Below are positions 25,225-34,498 of a stretch of DNA of 64,000 nt, one piece after another. Source of the DNA: Flavobacterium sp. HTF (GTDB lineage: Bacteria > Bacteroidota > Bacteroidia > Flavobacteriales > Flavobacteriaceae). Positions within the stretch are counted from its first letter, which is position 1; each line of letters begins with the position of its first letter. The translations under genes and the position numbers were made by a program. The stretch lies in contig NZ_QETH01000018.1 in assembly GCF_003105115.1 (NCBI RefSeq), forward strand, positions 1 to 64,000. Direction: 5' to 3'. The notes under the pieces are model-generated. The model was given only the letters and a program-made list of their open reading frames with translations. It searched no databases and was not told the origin of the DNA.

Positions 25225-27612
25225 CTAGTTCCCGGTTCTCTTTCTTTCTTCCTGATTTCCAAAATTGCGTTCCTTTACATTAATCTTTTTGTTTCCAAAA
25301 TTGTAAATCACAGACAAACGCACAAATCGGTTACTTTCATTTTGGCTGTACACCTGTTTTACGCCATTTACAACCGATGCAAAATCTTTTAGATAAGAAG
25401 TATTAAAAATATCATTTGCTAAAAATGCAACCTGCAGTGTTTTATTGAACAAATCCTGTTTAAAACCAATATCAAAACTGGAAACATATCCAACTTCATA
25501 CAAACCACTGTTAAAAGGTGTACTGTAATTAAAATCAACCTGAAGCTTTGTCGTTTTCCCTAAAATAAAAGTATTGTTTGTCGTAAAATCAACTTGCAGG
25601 CTATTTGACGGTGTTGAATTTATATCTTTTATAAATTCAGTTTTTGAGCCTAAAAAATACAATGAATTCTCACTCTGCCACCAATCTGCAAAACTTGCCG
25701 AATAACTTTCTCCAAGTCCGTAATTCAACCCTTTAAAATAGTTTTCGCGCGTTACAATCTGTGTATTTGTTTCCGGAATCGATGTAAAAATAACGCCATA
25801 ACCGTTTGCAATCACATTCATAAAAACACTCGTTCTCAAAACCTCTTTATACGAATGCGCCAATTCAAAATTATCACTGAATGAAGGCTTCAAAAACGGA
25901 TTCCCTTCAGAATAACTATTGCTGTTAATGTAAACCTTAAACGGATTCAGTAAATCAAAACGGGGTCTGTTAATCCTCTTTCCATAATTTAAACTAAAAG
26001 TATTATTTTCATTTTTCTTGTATGAAGCATAAAAAGTTGGAAATAACTTCAAATAATCATTTACGTTTTCCTGGTTCAGCGTTTGAGAAAATCCTTTTGT
26101 TTGCGTATTCTCAAGCCTTAGTCCCAGTTGAAGATCCCATTTGTCATTTATTTTTTTATCTCCGTTAATATAAACTGCCTGGTTATTTTCAGTGTATTCA
26201 AACCGATTCGATTGGTTTGGGTCTAATTGGGCTGTACCCGAAATATTATCGTAAAAAAGTACATCACTTACACTGTTTGTCAAACTCATTTTTGCGCCGT
26301 AGGATAAATTAAACGCCTGAAACGGATGCACCATATCACCTTTAAAACTCCAGTTATCAATATCCTGGTTTGAAATGTTTCTTCCTGCCTGATTTATATC
26401 AACAAATTCCATTTCAGGTGTATAATTATTTGCTGTAAAATCTCTGTCAAATTTTGAGTTGTAATTAAAATAATCTACATCAAAAGACAATTTTCGCTTC
26501 AAAGAATCTATCTGCGTTATCAAATGCGCATTATATGTCTGATTTTTTGATGCTTTATCCGTAAAACTTTTATTCAGTGTCACATTATTCAAGACATTTT
26601 GATTATCATACTTTTCAATTCTGATATCTGAACCAAAATCAGGATTATTTCTGTCATTCAAAAACTGAAAACCAATTGTTGTGTGTTCAGAAAAATCATA
26701 ATCCAACGCCAGTTTTCCTGAAAGATTTTCATTTTTTACTTTTGTTGTACTGTTCATTCTAGAAAGTCCGTCAGGAAAATACATTTCCAGATCTTCATCA
26801 GAATTTTTATAACCGGTTTTTCCGTTAACACTTGCCGAAAATCTAAATTTGTTTTTATTGTAGAAGAAATTATTTCTCAAAGTATAAATCCCGTATTTAT
26901 TCTGATCGTAAGAAGCAGTGGTTGTGTTTTTCCAGGAATTGCGAACTCCTTTTTTCATGATGATATTAATCAGTCCGCCAGTCCCGTCAGCTGCATATTT
27001 TGCCGGTGGATTGCTTATAATTTCAATACTTTTGATATCAGCTGCCGATATTGATTTTAAAAAATTGTTGAGCTCCTCGCCTGTTAATTCAATCAGGCGC
27101 TCATCAATCATTACGCGGGAAGTTCCTTTTCCTAATATTGTGATCAAATCGTTTTTTACCACAACACCCGGAGCTGTATTAATTGCGCTCAGAGCGTCAC
27201 CTCCGGCCGTAGTCACATTATTTTCAGGATTATAAACCAGACGGTCTGTTTTCTGCTCGATAGTTTTGTTTTTTGACTGAATAACAACCTCGCCGAGATT
27301 GGTGGCATTTTCCCTGAGGATAATGATCCCTAAATCTGTATCATTTTCTAATGAAATTTCTTTTTCATAATCAGCATATCCCAAAAGACTGATTCCGATT
27401 TTATAAGAACCGCTTTTTAGGTTGATTTCAAAAGAACCATCTTGTCTGGTTGTGGTTCCGTCAATAATTTTTGCTTCCTGATTTAAGATCGAAACATCGG
27501 CCCATTCTAACGGAGTTGTTTCGCCTGCTATTTTTCCTTTTAATTTTAATGTTGACTGTGCTAAACAAAATAAAGGCAATACTAAAAAGATTAAGAGGTT
27601 CGATTTTTTCAT
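25225..27612 (-). CDS. TonB-dependent outer-membrane beta-barrel receptor
   Basis: A signal peptide (LIFLVLPLFCLAQ) is followed by a CarboxypepD_reg-like domain (about 22-105), a plug-like region (about 120-220, GGDALSAINTAPGVVV, GTGGLINIIMKKG) and a long beta-barrel region of the outer-membrane beta-barrel family 3 type. The length of 795 is normal. The barrel ends in RLSVIYNFGNKK with a charged tail, so it lacks the classic C-terminal aromatic residue. There is no SusD partner, so it is not a glycan-type SusCD pair. The AraC-type regulator gene just upstream probably controls it. The ligand is unknown. Confidence 0.88.
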   Translation of the reverse strand: MKKSNLLIFLVLPLFCLAQSTLKLKGKIAGETTPLEWADVSILNQEAKIIDGTTTRQDGSFEINLKSGSYKIGISLLGYADYEKEISLENDTDLGIIILRENATNLGEVVIQSKNKTIEQKTDRLVYNPENNVTTAGGDALSAINTAPGVVVKNDLITILGKGTSRVMIDERLIELTGEELNNFLKSISAADIKSIEIISNPPAKYAADGTGGLINIIMKKGVRNSWKNTTTASYDQNKYGIYTLRNNFFYNKNKFRFSASVNGKTGYKNSDEDLEMYFPDGLSRMNSTTKVKNENLSGKLALDYDFSEHTTIGFQFLNDRNNPDFGSDIRIEKYDNQNVLNNVTLNKSFTDKASKNQTYNAHLITQIDSLKRKLSFDVDYFNYNSKFDRDFTANNYTPEMEFVDINQAGRNISNQDIDNWSFKGDMVHPFQAFNLSYGAKMSLTNSVSDVLFYDNISGTAQLDPNQSNRFEYTENNQAVYINGDKKINDKWDLQLGLRLENTQTKGFSQTLNQENVNDYLKLFPTFYASYKKNENNTFSLNYGKRINRPRFDLLNPFKVYINSNSYSEGNPFLKPSFSDNFELAHSYKEVLRTSVFMNVIANGYGVIFTSIPETNTQIVTRENYFKGLNYGLGESYSASFADWWQSENSLYFLGSKTEFIKDINSTPSNSLQVDFTTNNTFILGKTTKLQVDFNYSTPFNSGLYEVGYVSSFDIGFKQDLFNKTLQVAFLANDIFNTSYLKDFASVVNGVKQVYSQNESNRFVRLSVIYNFGNKKINVKERNFGNQEERKRTGN

Positions 27613-27681
27613 GGTTTCAATTTTTAACTTGTTCGATTAATTTGAAGCAAAGTTGCCTTAGAAAATCTCCATGAGCGACCG

Positions 27682-27730
27682 ACAAAAAAAAGTCGAACCA
27701 TTTTCTCATCAGGAAATTGGTTCGACTTTA
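27682..27730 (-). terminator. rho-independent terminator of the AraC-type regulator gene
   Basis: The arms AAAGTCGAACCA-TTTTC (27688-27705) and GAAATTGGTTCGACTTT (27712-27729) form a stem with one mismatch. On the minus strand it is followed by eight T residues. It separates the regulator transcript from the TonB receptor downstream. Confidence 0.85.
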
Positions 27731-27768
27731 TTGCGTATGAAGTACGACTTTTTACAAAACGTTTATTT

Positions 27769-28908
27769 TCAACTGTTTCTGTATACTGTCGGTGTCAAAT
27801 TTGTATATTTTTTGAAAGAGGTATTAAACGAGGATTTTGAATTAAAACCTACTTCGTATAAAATTTCAAGAATCGTAAGCTGGCTTTTTGACTGATCTTT
27901 TAAAATGTGCATGGCTTTCTGAATACGATATTCATTCACAAAATCAAAAAAATGCTGGTCAATATGATGATTTATCAGGATAGACAAATCCCGAACCGGA
28001 ATATTAATCTGATTTCCCAGTTCCTGAATCGTAAGTGACGGATCAAGAAAAGGCTCTTTTTCGGCCATATATTGTTTTAATTTTGAAATCTGATCCCTGA
28101 TTACATCATTTTGAATGTGGTCTGGTTCGTTTTTAATTTCAGCCTCCGGCAGGATATCTTTAGTCAGTTTTAATTTAGAATTAATTCCCCTGAAAAGTTC
28201 CGGATGATTTAAAGCTTTCATTATAAACCAACAGGTAATTAGTAATGCAATGCTTCCTACGAGAACATTTGCCCAAAGAAATGTTTCATCAAAATTCGTA
28301 TATCGTAATAAAGTTTTTAATACCACAATAACATGCGCGCAAAGAAAAACTGTAGTCATTTGAAAAAGCCATTTATAGGTTGAAAAACCGGCATTAGCAT
28401 AGTTCTCTAAATAAAGCCCTTTATACTTCTTTAAAATCAGGTATACACTTATGATATAAAAAAAGTATTGAATTTCAACTAAAAAACGGAAAAACAGCAT
28501 TTCTGGTATTTGATCATGAATTCTGAAAAATCGAACTTTCTCTATCTCGTCAGCAGCATAAAATCCCGGAATAAAAACTAAATTCACTACAATAAATGGG
28601 ATTCCATGAAGGAAATGCTTCCATTTTAACCGAAAATCAGAATAGCATACAGCAAGAACAAACAAATAAAACAAAGGCATTCCCAATAAACAGGTTGTCC
28701 ATCTAAAAACTTCAATATCAAATTGTCCTTCAATAAATTCATAGAAAAAAAAGCCACTGAGATCGAGTGCGCTAAGAATAAAAAAGAATGCAAATAAACG
28801 GTTTGCGAGTTTATTTTCGGTTTTTACGGTAAAAAGAAAAAACGCAAGAAACAGCGAAACAAAAACGGCTATCCAGGCGATTATATTCAAAAAACTTAAT
28901 TTGTCCAT
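27769..28908 (-). CDS. membrane-anchored AraC-family transcriptional regulator
   Basis: About seven hydrophobic helices fill residues 5-240. A linker with acidic residues follows, then an AraC-type double helix-turn-helix at about 290-378 (LTIQELGNQINIPVRDLS, then ILEILYEVGFNSKSSFNTSFKKYTN). This 7TM plus AraC layout is common in Bacteroidota and suggests the regulator binds DNA from the membrane and senses an envelope or small-molecule signal. The TonB receptor at 25225 lies downstream on the same strand behind a terminator, so it is the most likely target. Confidence 0.88.
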   Translation of the reverse strand: MDKLSFLNIIAWIAVFVSLFLAFFLFTVKTENKLANRLFAFFFILSALDLSGFFFYEFIEGQFDIEVFRWTTCLLGMPLFYLFVLAVCYSDFRLKWKHFLHGIPFIVVNLVFIPGFYAADEIEKVRFFRIHDQIPEMLFFRFLVEIQYFFYIISVYLILKKYKGLYLENYANAGFSTYKWLFQMTTVFLCAHVIVVLKTLLRYTNFDETFLWANVLVGSIALLITCWFIMKALNHPELFRGINSKLKLTKDILPEAEIKNEPDHIQNDVIRDQISKLKQYMAEKEPFLDPSLTIQELGNQINIPVRDLSILINHHIDQHFFDFVNEYRIQKAMHILKDQSKSQLTILEILYEVGFNSKSSFNTSFKKYTNLTPTVYRNS

Positions 28909-28925
28909 TGGTCTTTATTATAGAA

Positions 28926-28933
28926 CAAATATA
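28926..28933 (-). promoter_or_regulatory. candidate -7 element for the AraC-type regulator
   Basis: The minus strand reads TATATTTG, an exact TAnnTTTG box, 17 nt before the start codon at 28908, giving a short leader. Confidence 0.45.
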
Positions 28934-29022
28934 GCATTTTACTTTATTTTAGATGAATTCAGAAAGCATTCTGAATCATAAAAATATTAAAAAACAATGA
29001 TTAGTTTAACTTTGAATTTTTA

Positions 29023-29051
29023 TTGATTTGCCATAAAAAAGTTTAATTTTG
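29023..29051 (+). promoter_or_regulatory. candidate promoter of murQ
   Basis: TTG at 29023-29025 and TAATTTTG at 29044-29051 are separated by 18 nt. The start codon is 23 nt further down. A GGAGG-like stretch (29051-29055) lies in the leader but too far from the ATG to be a standard ribosome binding site. Confidence 0.45.
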
Positions 29052-29074
29052 GAGGATAACTATTTCGATAAAAA

Positions 29075-29890
29075 ATGACGTTTACAAAAACAACCGAACA
29101 ATCTTCAAAATACGAACATTTAGAAAAAATGTCAGTTCATGAACTGCTTATCAACATTAATAATGAAGATAAAACAGTTCCCAACGCAGTAGAAAAAGCT
29201 ATTCCGCAAATCGAAGCTCTTGTAGCAGAAACAGTGGCAAAGTTAAAACTGGGCGGAAGAATATTTTATATCGGTGCCGGAACATCCGGACGTTTAGGTG
29301 TTGTGGATGCTTCGGAGTGTCCTCCTACTTTTGGAGTTCCTTTTGATTTAGTAAACGGAATTATTGCCGGTGGCGACACTGCCATTCGTCGTGCAGTAGA
29401 AAACGCAGAAGACAATGCAACTCAGGCCTGGATTGATCTGCAGGCAAATAATATTGGCGAGAACGATATTGTTATCGGAATTGCTGCCTCCGGAACTACC
29501 CCATATGTTATTGGAGGTCTGGAAACCTGTAATCAAAATGGTATTCTGACAGGGTGTATTACTAATAATGCAGGAAGCCCACTAGCGTTAACGGCAAAAT
29601 TCCCGGTTGAAGTTGTTGTAGGTCCGGAATTTATTACCGGAAGTTCAAGAATGAAAGCAGGAACAGCCCAGAAATTGGTTTTGAACATGATTTCGACAGC
29701 AGCAATGATTCAGCTTGGAAAAGTAAAAGGCAACAAAATGGTGGATATGCAATTGAGCAATGTCAAACTGGTAGATCGTGGGGTAAAAATGATTATGGGA
29801 GAAATTCCGGTTTCTTATGAAGATGCTTCTGAACTATTGAAAAAATATGGCAGCGTAAGAAATGCTGTTGATAATTTCAATAAAATATAA
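29075..29890 (+). CDS. murQ: N-acetylmuramic acid 6-phosphate etherase
   Basis: This cleaves the lactyl ether of MurNAc-6-phosphate to GlcNAc-6-phosphate and D-lactate, a cytoplasmic step in recycling the cell's own peptidoglycan. The SIS fold is shown by IGAGTSGRLGVVDASECPP (66-84), with the catalytic Glu in ASECPP at about 81, and by ASGTTPYV and TGSSRMKAGTAQK further on. At 271 residues it is slightly shorter than the E. coli protein (about 298), as in other Bacteroidota. No murP, amgK or murU gene is next to it. Two small membrane-protein genes follow closely. Confidence 0.92.
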   Translation: MTFTKTTEQSSKYEHLEKMSVHELLININNEDKTVPNAVEKAIPQIEALVAETVAKLKLGGRIFYIGAGTSGRLGVVDASECPPTFGVPFDLVNGIIAGGDTAIRRAVENAEDNATQAWIDLQANNIGENDIVIGIAASGTTPYVIGGLETCNQNGILTGCITNNAGSPLALTAKFPVEVVVGPEFITGSSRMKAGTAQKLVLNMISTAAMIQLGKVKGNKMVDMQLSNVKLVDRGVKMIMGEIPVSYEDASELLKKYGSVRNAVDNFNKI

Positions 29891-29913
29891 TCCTTAAACC
29901 TCATCTTAAAACT

Positions 29914-30375
29914 ATGAAAACAAAAATTACCATTCTTCTATTATTAATTTCTATCTGTTCTTTTTCTCAGCATCTTAGCTATAAAAATGGCAAAGTTTTA
30001 GATTCTGACGGCCAAAAAATATCTAATGCCGAAGTAAAAAAAATATTGTCATCCCAGCCTGAACTTTTAGCAAAATATAATACCGGAAAGACAAAAAGTA
30101 CAGCCGGAGGGTTACTTTTAGGATTTGGACTTGGCTTAACAGCCGCTGATCTCGTAGGAGGTTTAACACAAGATGTAAAATACCCAACAGCTCTTACATA
30201 TGTGGGATTGGCAGCGACGCTGATTTCAATACCTGTTCTATCCGGGCGTACAAAAAAAATTGAATCTGCTATTGATGGTTATAACAATTCATCGCCAAAA
30301 AAAGTTGGATTTTCAATTGACAAAATGAATCTCATAACTAATAAAAATGGGATAGGCATGCAACTATCTTTTTAA
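29914..30375 (+). CDS. secreted or membrane hypothetical protein
   Basis: The N-terminus is a signal peptide (KITILLLLISICSFSQ). A short polar region follows, then two glycine-rich hydrophobic segments at about 65-85 and 90-110 (GGLLLGFGLGLTAADLV, YVGLAATLISIPVLSG), so it is likely membrane-embedded, possibly in the outer envelope. I recognise no family. It starts 23 nt after murQ and ends 2 nt before the next gene, so it is in the same operon. A link to peptidoglycan recycling is possible but unproven. Confidence 0.75.
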   Translation: MKTKITILLLLISICSFSQHLSYKNGKVLDSDGQKISNAEVKKILSSQPELLAKYNTGKTKSTAGGLLLGFGLGLTAADLVGGLTQDVKYPTALTYVGLAATLISIPVLSGRTKKIESAIDGYNNSSPKKVGFSIDKMNLITNKNGIGMQLSF

Positions 30376-30377
30376 AA

Positions 30378-30599
30378 ATGGCAACAAATAAACAATTATT
30401 AGGAAAAGGCATTAAGTACTTATCAGGTTCATTACCTCTTTTATTTATTGGGCCGTCATTGATTTATAATGCATTTATGAATCAGCATACTGACTGGCAT
30501 TATCTGGTTTTAGGAATTGGAATCGTGGCTTGTTTAAGTGCTATGTTCTTGATTTTTTATGGGTTGAAAATCATTATGAAGGGGTTGTTTAATGACTAA
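30378..30599 (+). CDS. small two-helix membrane protein, DUF6095-like
   Basis: This 73-residue protein has two hydrophobic helices (about 12-32 and 43-68) joined by a short loop (NQHTDWHY). It resembles a small flavobacterial family that I recall as DUF6095; the name should be checked. It starts 2 nt after the preceding gene in the murQ operon. The function is unknown. Confidence 0.75.
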   Translation: MATNKQLLGKGIKYLSGSLPLLFIGPSLIYNAFMNQHTDWHYLVLGIGIVACLSAMFLIFYGLKIIMKGLFND

Positions 30600-30664
30600 A
30601 TCAGTTATGATATAAAACCGACAGGTTTAGCATAATCTACAATTTAAATTTTAGCTTAAATAAA

Positions 30665-31237
30665 ATGGAAGGCATAATACACATTCAGAAAACATTCGAG
30701 AAAGTCATTTATATTGACAAAAAAATTAACAATCGGGAGTTTGAAGATTGTGTATTCAAAAACTGTGATTTCTCAAACAGCAACTTTGCTTACAATAGTT
30801 TTTTAGACTGCGAATTTGTCGATTGCAATTTGTCGATGACAAGCCTTGCGGGGACAAGTTTAAAAAATGTAACTTTTAAAAACTCCAAACTTCTTGGAAT
30901 CGCTTTTAATGAATGTGATGATTTCCTGTTTCAGGTATATTTTGAAGAATGCACTTTAGATTACGCGGCTTTTTCAAACAAAAAAATGCCAAAAACTAAG
31001 TTTATAAATTCTTCTTTGCGGGATGTTGCTTTTATTGGTGTGAATTTAACCAGTGCTGTTTTTGATAATTGTAATCTCGAAGGAGCTATTTTTAATGAAA
31101 CACAATTAGCCGGCGTTGATTTCAGGACGGCTTATAATTACAAAATTGACCCGGAATTTAATCCGATGCGAAAAGCACAGTTTTCTACACAGGGAATTGA
31201 GGGTCTTTTAGATAAATACGATATTAAAATCATATAA
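30665..31237 (+). CDS. pentapeptide-repeat protein
   Basis: At least fifteen A(D/N)LXX-like five-residue repeats run from about 25 to 165 (NCDFSNSNF, DCNLSMTSL, NCNLEGAIF and others), forming a right-handed quadrilateral beta helix. The length of 190 and the layout, with repeats then a short C-terminal helix, are close to Qnr/MfpA proteins, which mimic DNA and shield topoisomerases from quinolones. Most pentapeptide proteins have other or unknown roles, so resistance should not be assumed. The next gene begins 2 nt later, so it heads a small operon. Confidence 0.88.
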   Translation: MEGIIHIQKTFEKVIYIDKKINNREFEDCVFKNCDFSNSNFAYNSFLDCEFVDCNLSMTSLAGTSLKNVTFKNSKLLGIAFNECDDFLFQVYFEECTLDYAAFSNKKMPKTKFINSSLRDVAFIGVNLTSAVFDNCNLEGAIFNETQLAGVDFRTAYNYKIDPEFNPMRKAQFSTQGIEGLLDKYDIKII

Positions 31238-31239
31238 TT

Positions 31240-31815
31240 ATGAGTGCCGATAATTCCTATTTAGAAAGCGTTAAAAAACAATTCCTGTATTATAAAATGC
31301 TGGGCGAAAAAGCAATAGCACAACTGGAACCTGAACAGCTTTTTGTCGCTGTCAATGAAGATACCAATAGCATTGCTACAATTATAAAGCACATTTCGGG
31401 CAATATGCTGTCACGCTGGACTGATTTCCTAACCTCTGACGGAGAAAAGGAATGGCGTAAACGAGACTCAGAATTCGAAAATGATTTACAATCCAAAGAA
31501 GAAGTCCTGTCTGTCTGGAACAAAGGCTGGGATTGTCTTGAAAACGCTTTGAATGAGTTAAAACCGGAACAGCTTTCGGATATTATTTATATCAGAAATG
31601 AAGGTCATACGGTTATTGAGGCGATAAATCGTCAATTGGCACATTATCCGTATCATGTTGGTCAGATTGTTTTTTATGCCAAACAATTAAAAAACAGTTC
31701 ATGGGATAGTTTATCAATTCCTAAAAATAAATCCGGAAATTACAATGCCGAAAAGTTTGGTAAGGAAAAAGAAATTAAGAACTTTACCGATGATGAACTC
31801 AAAAGACTGAAATGA
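31240..31815 (+). CDS. DUF1572/DinB-like protein
   Basis: This is a DinB-fold four-helix protein of 191 residues. The three metal-binding histidines typical of the fold are visible in IIKHISGN (about 50), then HYPYHVGQIVF (two His, about 139-143). DUF1572 members are related to YfiT/BSH-type thiol-dependent metalloenzymes, but most have unknown substrates. It begins 2 nt after the pentapeptide gene and overlaps the next gene by 4 nt (ATGA). Confidence 0.88.
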   Translation: MSADNSYLESVKKQFLYYKMLGEKAIAQLEPEQLFVAVNEDTNSIATIIKHISGNMLSRWTDFLTSDGEKEWRKRDSEFENDLQSKEEVLSVWNKGWDCLENALNELKPEQLSDIIYIRNEGHTVIEAINRQLAHYPYHVGQIVFYAKQLKNSSWDSLSIPKNKSGNYNAEKFGKEKEIKNFTDDELKRLK

Positions 31816-31997
31816 TTGAATATCATGCAAATTTAGGTGGATTTTGGTACTGGATTTTAATTAAATCGTGTAAAACACGTTTATGTGAAGAACAAGCTAT
31901 TAAAAACAAAAGACGTAATTTGATTTTTCTCGGGATTCTTAATATTATTTTTGCTCTTATTGGTGCTTCATTTCTTATTTACACAATATACTTCTAA
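31812..31997 (+). CDS. small membrane protein
   Basis: This 61-residue protein overlaps the upstream stop by 4 nt (ATGA), which supports a real coupled start. A short polar N-terminus (FWYWILIKSC) precedes a single clear helix at about 36-58. I recognise no family. It is part of the pentapeptide/DinB-like operon. Confidence 0.65.
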   Translation: MIEYHANLGGFWYWILIKSCKTRLCEEQAIKNKRRNLIFLGILNIIFALIGASFLIYTIYF

Positions 31998-32034
31998 CCT
32001 TGATTAGCTCTTTAAAAACAACATCCAATTAATT

Positions 32035-32406
32035 ATGAAAAAAATTATACTCTTACTTCCAATTCTGGCTTTGGTATCCTGTTATAATGCGGAACACAAC
32101 TGCAAAGATTTTAAAAACGGGAAATTTAAATTTGAGTTTGAAGTAAATGGTGTCAAAAAAACAACGTTTTTCGAGCGCAAAGACGGTATTGAAATTGAAA
32201 CTTTTGATGGTAAAACGGACACTTCTACAGTACGCTGGGTAAGCGATTGCGAATATATCTTACAGAAAAAACATCCGAAAAACATGGCTGAAGAAAAAGC
32301 GATCAGCATGAAAATTTTAACGACTGAAAAAGATTCTTATACTTTTGAATTTGGTATGGTCGGATCTGAAGAAAAGCAACGAGGTAAAGTTTTTAAAGTT
32401 GAGTAA
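32035..32406 (+). CDS. small lipoprotein
   Basis: A lipoprotein signal ends in ALVSC (Cys at about 16). The mature part of about 107 residues is a compact beta-rich domain (GKFKFEFEVNG, TTFFERKDGIEIE, DCEYILQKKHP) with two more cysteines. Similar short flavobacterial proteins exist; I recall some carrying a mistaken topoisomerase label in databases, and nothing here supports such an activity. It ends at a clear terminator, closing the operon begun at 30665. Confidence 0.8.
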   Translation: MKKIILLLPILALVSCYNAEHNCKDFKNGKFKFEFEVNGVKKTTFFERKDGIEIETFDGKTDTSTVRWVSDCEYILQKKHPKNMAEEKAISMKILTTEKDSYTFEFGMVGSEEKQRGKVFKVE

Positions 32407-32413
32407 ACTCTTT

Positions 32414-32438
32414 AAAGTCCCATATAGGGACTTTTTTT
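32414..32438 (+). terminator. rho-independent terminator
   Basis: AAAGTCC, a six-base loop, then GGGACTTT running into a T run. It closes the lipoprotein gene. Confidence 0.85.
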
Positions 32439-32459
32439 ATGTATTATCTTAAAATAAAA

Positions 32460-32520
32460 ATCATAAAAAACTTGCGCATGTGCACCTTTGTGTCTTTGCG
32501 CCTTTTCAAAAAATACTTTA
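32460..32520. repeat. short CTTTG-type repeat tract
   Basis: Units TTGCGCATGTGCACC, TTTGTGTC and TTTGCGCC form a brief member of the CTTTG family. The rest of the 170-nt gap before the CBS gene is AT-rich with no ORF. Confidence 0.55.
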
Positions 32521-32576
32521 GTGTTTATTTCACATTTATATTTTTATATAGTATTTTAGAACTCTAATCTAACCTA

Positions 32577-34496
32577 ATGAAAAATACCATTTCGCAAAGA
32601 GTTGCCGACTTTTTAAAGAATTACCCACCGTTTAATTTCCTTCATCCGAAGGATCTTGAGAAACTTTCGGAACAAATTTCTATTGTTTATAAAGAGAAGG
32701 ATTCTGTGATTTTTGCAGAAAATGAAAAAACACATGATTCTTTTTATGTGGTACATAAAGGTGCCGTGGCCTTAAAAAAAAATCAGAAAAATGTTGTTTT
32801 GGATATGTGTGATGAAGGGGATATTTTTGGATTACGTCCGCTTCTGGCACAGGAAAATTATATAATGGAAGCGGTAACGCATGAAGAAAGTATATTATAT
32901 GCGATTCCAATTGCTATTTTTAAACCTTACGCACTGGAGAACAGAAATGTTGGAAATTTTCTGATTGAAAGTTACGCTTCTAATACAAGAAATCCTTATT
33001 CTGATATTCATAAAGACAAACTTTACGGAGATGATTTACTTCAGGAATCGATGCATTCTGACAGTCATTCTTTTGATTTACAACCGATAAAATATTCAAA
33101 AAAAATCGTTACCTGCAGTCCGTCTACCACTGCCAGGGATATTGCAAAGATAATGACGAAGAAAAAAGTCGGAGCAATACTGATTGTTGATGAAATGCTT
33201 CCAATTGGGATTATCACAGATAAAGATCTTCGCAATAAAATTGTAACAGGTGACTATTCTATTCTGACGACCGCTGAAACAATCATGACTAAACCCGTCA
33301 TTACCTATCCTAAAAAAATGACGGTAACTGAAGCGCAAATGGCCATGATGAGAAGCAATATCAGTTATTTATGCCTTACAAAAGACGGTACAACGAATAC
33401 AAAAGCAGTTGGGATTCTGTCCAAACATGATGTAATGGTGGCATTAGGAAATAATCCGGCGGTTTTGATAAAAGCTCTAAAAAGAGCCAAAAAAGCTAAG
33501 GATATAAAACCTATCCGTGCAAGAATAATGCAACTCCTGCAAGGTTATTTAGATCAAAATATTCCGATGACATTGATTTCTAAAATCATAACCGGATTAA
33601 ATGAAGCCTGCATCACCCGCGTTATTGAAATTTCTCTGGAAAAAATGAGCAGTCAGCCCCCTGCAAAGTTTGCCTGGCTGGCATTGGGAAGCCAGGGAAG
33701 AAGTGAGCAAATGCTGCATACCGATCAGGACAATGCAATTGTTTATGAAAATGTCTCTGATGTCTTTAAAGAGGAAACAAAAGTATATTTTCAGAAATTT
33801 GCCACTCTTGTCAATAAAGGCCTTTTTGAAATTGGCTACGAGTATTGTCCTGCCGAAATGATGGCTTCAAACCCAAAATGGTGCATGAGCCTTAATGAAT
33901 GGAAAAAGCAGGTACACCATTGGATTACAAATCCGGGGAAAAATGAAGTTTTGTTATCCTTTATCTTTTTTGACTATAGTTTAACTTATGGCGATGCGGA
34001 AATTACAAACAGTCTTTCAGATTATATTTTTGAAACTGTAAAGGCAAATCCTGTATTTTATGTCCATTTAGTAAGCGGTGCTTTGCAAAGTCCTTCCCCT
34101 ACCGGGTTCTTCAGACAGTTTTTAGTAGAACAGGATGGCGCGAATAAAGATAATTTTGATATAAAAAGAAGAGCGTTAATGCCTCTTACTGATGCTGCCA
34201 GAGTTTTGATTTTATCACATTCTGTAAAATCAATAAGCAATACTGCAGAACGTTTTGAAAAATTAGCAGAGCTGGAACCTAACAACAGGGAACTATATTT
34301 ATCGTGTTCGTATTCGTTTAAGGCTTTATTAAAATTCAGGACCAAACAAGGTCTTTTGCATAATGATTCAGGGCAATTCATTGCATTGGAATCGTTATCG
34401 AAAATGGAAAAAATAAAACTCAAAAGAACTTTTAAAACTATAAAAGAACTTCAGGAGTTAATCAGTATTCGGTTCAATATTTCAAACATCGTATAA
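32577..34496 (+). CDS. cNMP-binding/CBS/DUF294 nucleotidyltransferase-like protein
   Basis: The domain order is an N-terminal cyclic-nucleotide-binding-like domain (about 15-130), two CBS motifs (about 175-290), then a DUF294 nucleotidyltransferase domain with GSQGRSEQ (near 370) and DQD (about 383-385), and a DUF294 C-terminal domain. The layout resembles GlnD-like signal-transducing nucleotidyltransferases, where the CBS pair would bind adenine nucleotides. The protein substrate is unknown. The DEDDh exonuclease gene starts 2 nt after its stop, a pairing conserved in many bacteria, often beside acetate permease genes. Confidence 0.88.
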   Translation: MKNTISQRVADFLKNYPPFNFLHPKDLEKLSEQISIVYKEKDSVIFAENEKTHDSFYVVHKGAVALKKNQKNVVLDMCDEGDIFGLRPLLAQENYIMEAVTHEESILYAIPIAIFKPYALENRNVGNFLIESYASNTRNPYSDIHKDKLYGDDLLQESMHSDSHSFDLQPIKYSKKIVTCSPSTTARDIAKIMTKKKVGAILIVDEMLPIGIITDKDLRNKIVTGDYSILTTAETIMTKPVITYPKKMTVTEAQMAMMRSNISYLCLTKDGTTNTKAVGILSKHDVMVALGNNPAVLIKALKRAKKAKDIKPIRARIMQLLQGYLDQNIPMTLISKIITGLNEACITRVIEISLEKMSSQPPAKFAWLALGSQGRSEQMLHTDQDNAIVYENVSDVFKEETKVYFQKFATLVNKGLFEIGYEYCPAEMMASNPKWCMSLNEWKKQVHHWITNPGKNEVLLSFIFFDYSLTYGDAEITNSLSDYIFETVKANPVFYVHLVSGALQSPSPTGFFRQFLVEQDGANKDNFDIKRRALMPLTDAARVLILSHSVKSISNTAERFEKLAELEPNNRELYLSCSYSFKALLKFRTKQGLLHNDSGQFIALESLSKMEKIKLKRTFKTIKELQELISIRFNISNIV

Positions 34497-34498
34497 AC

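Noticed and set aside
27671..27895. Plus-strand ORF in the gap after the AraC-type gene
   Set aside because: It runs across the terminator hairpin and antisense to the regulator's C-terminus; no start or family support.
30665..31237. Assignment of the pentapeptide-repeat protein as a quinolone-resistance gene
   Set aside because: Length and fold are similar to Qnr, but most family members are not Qnr and the sequence gives no direct support for gyrase binding.
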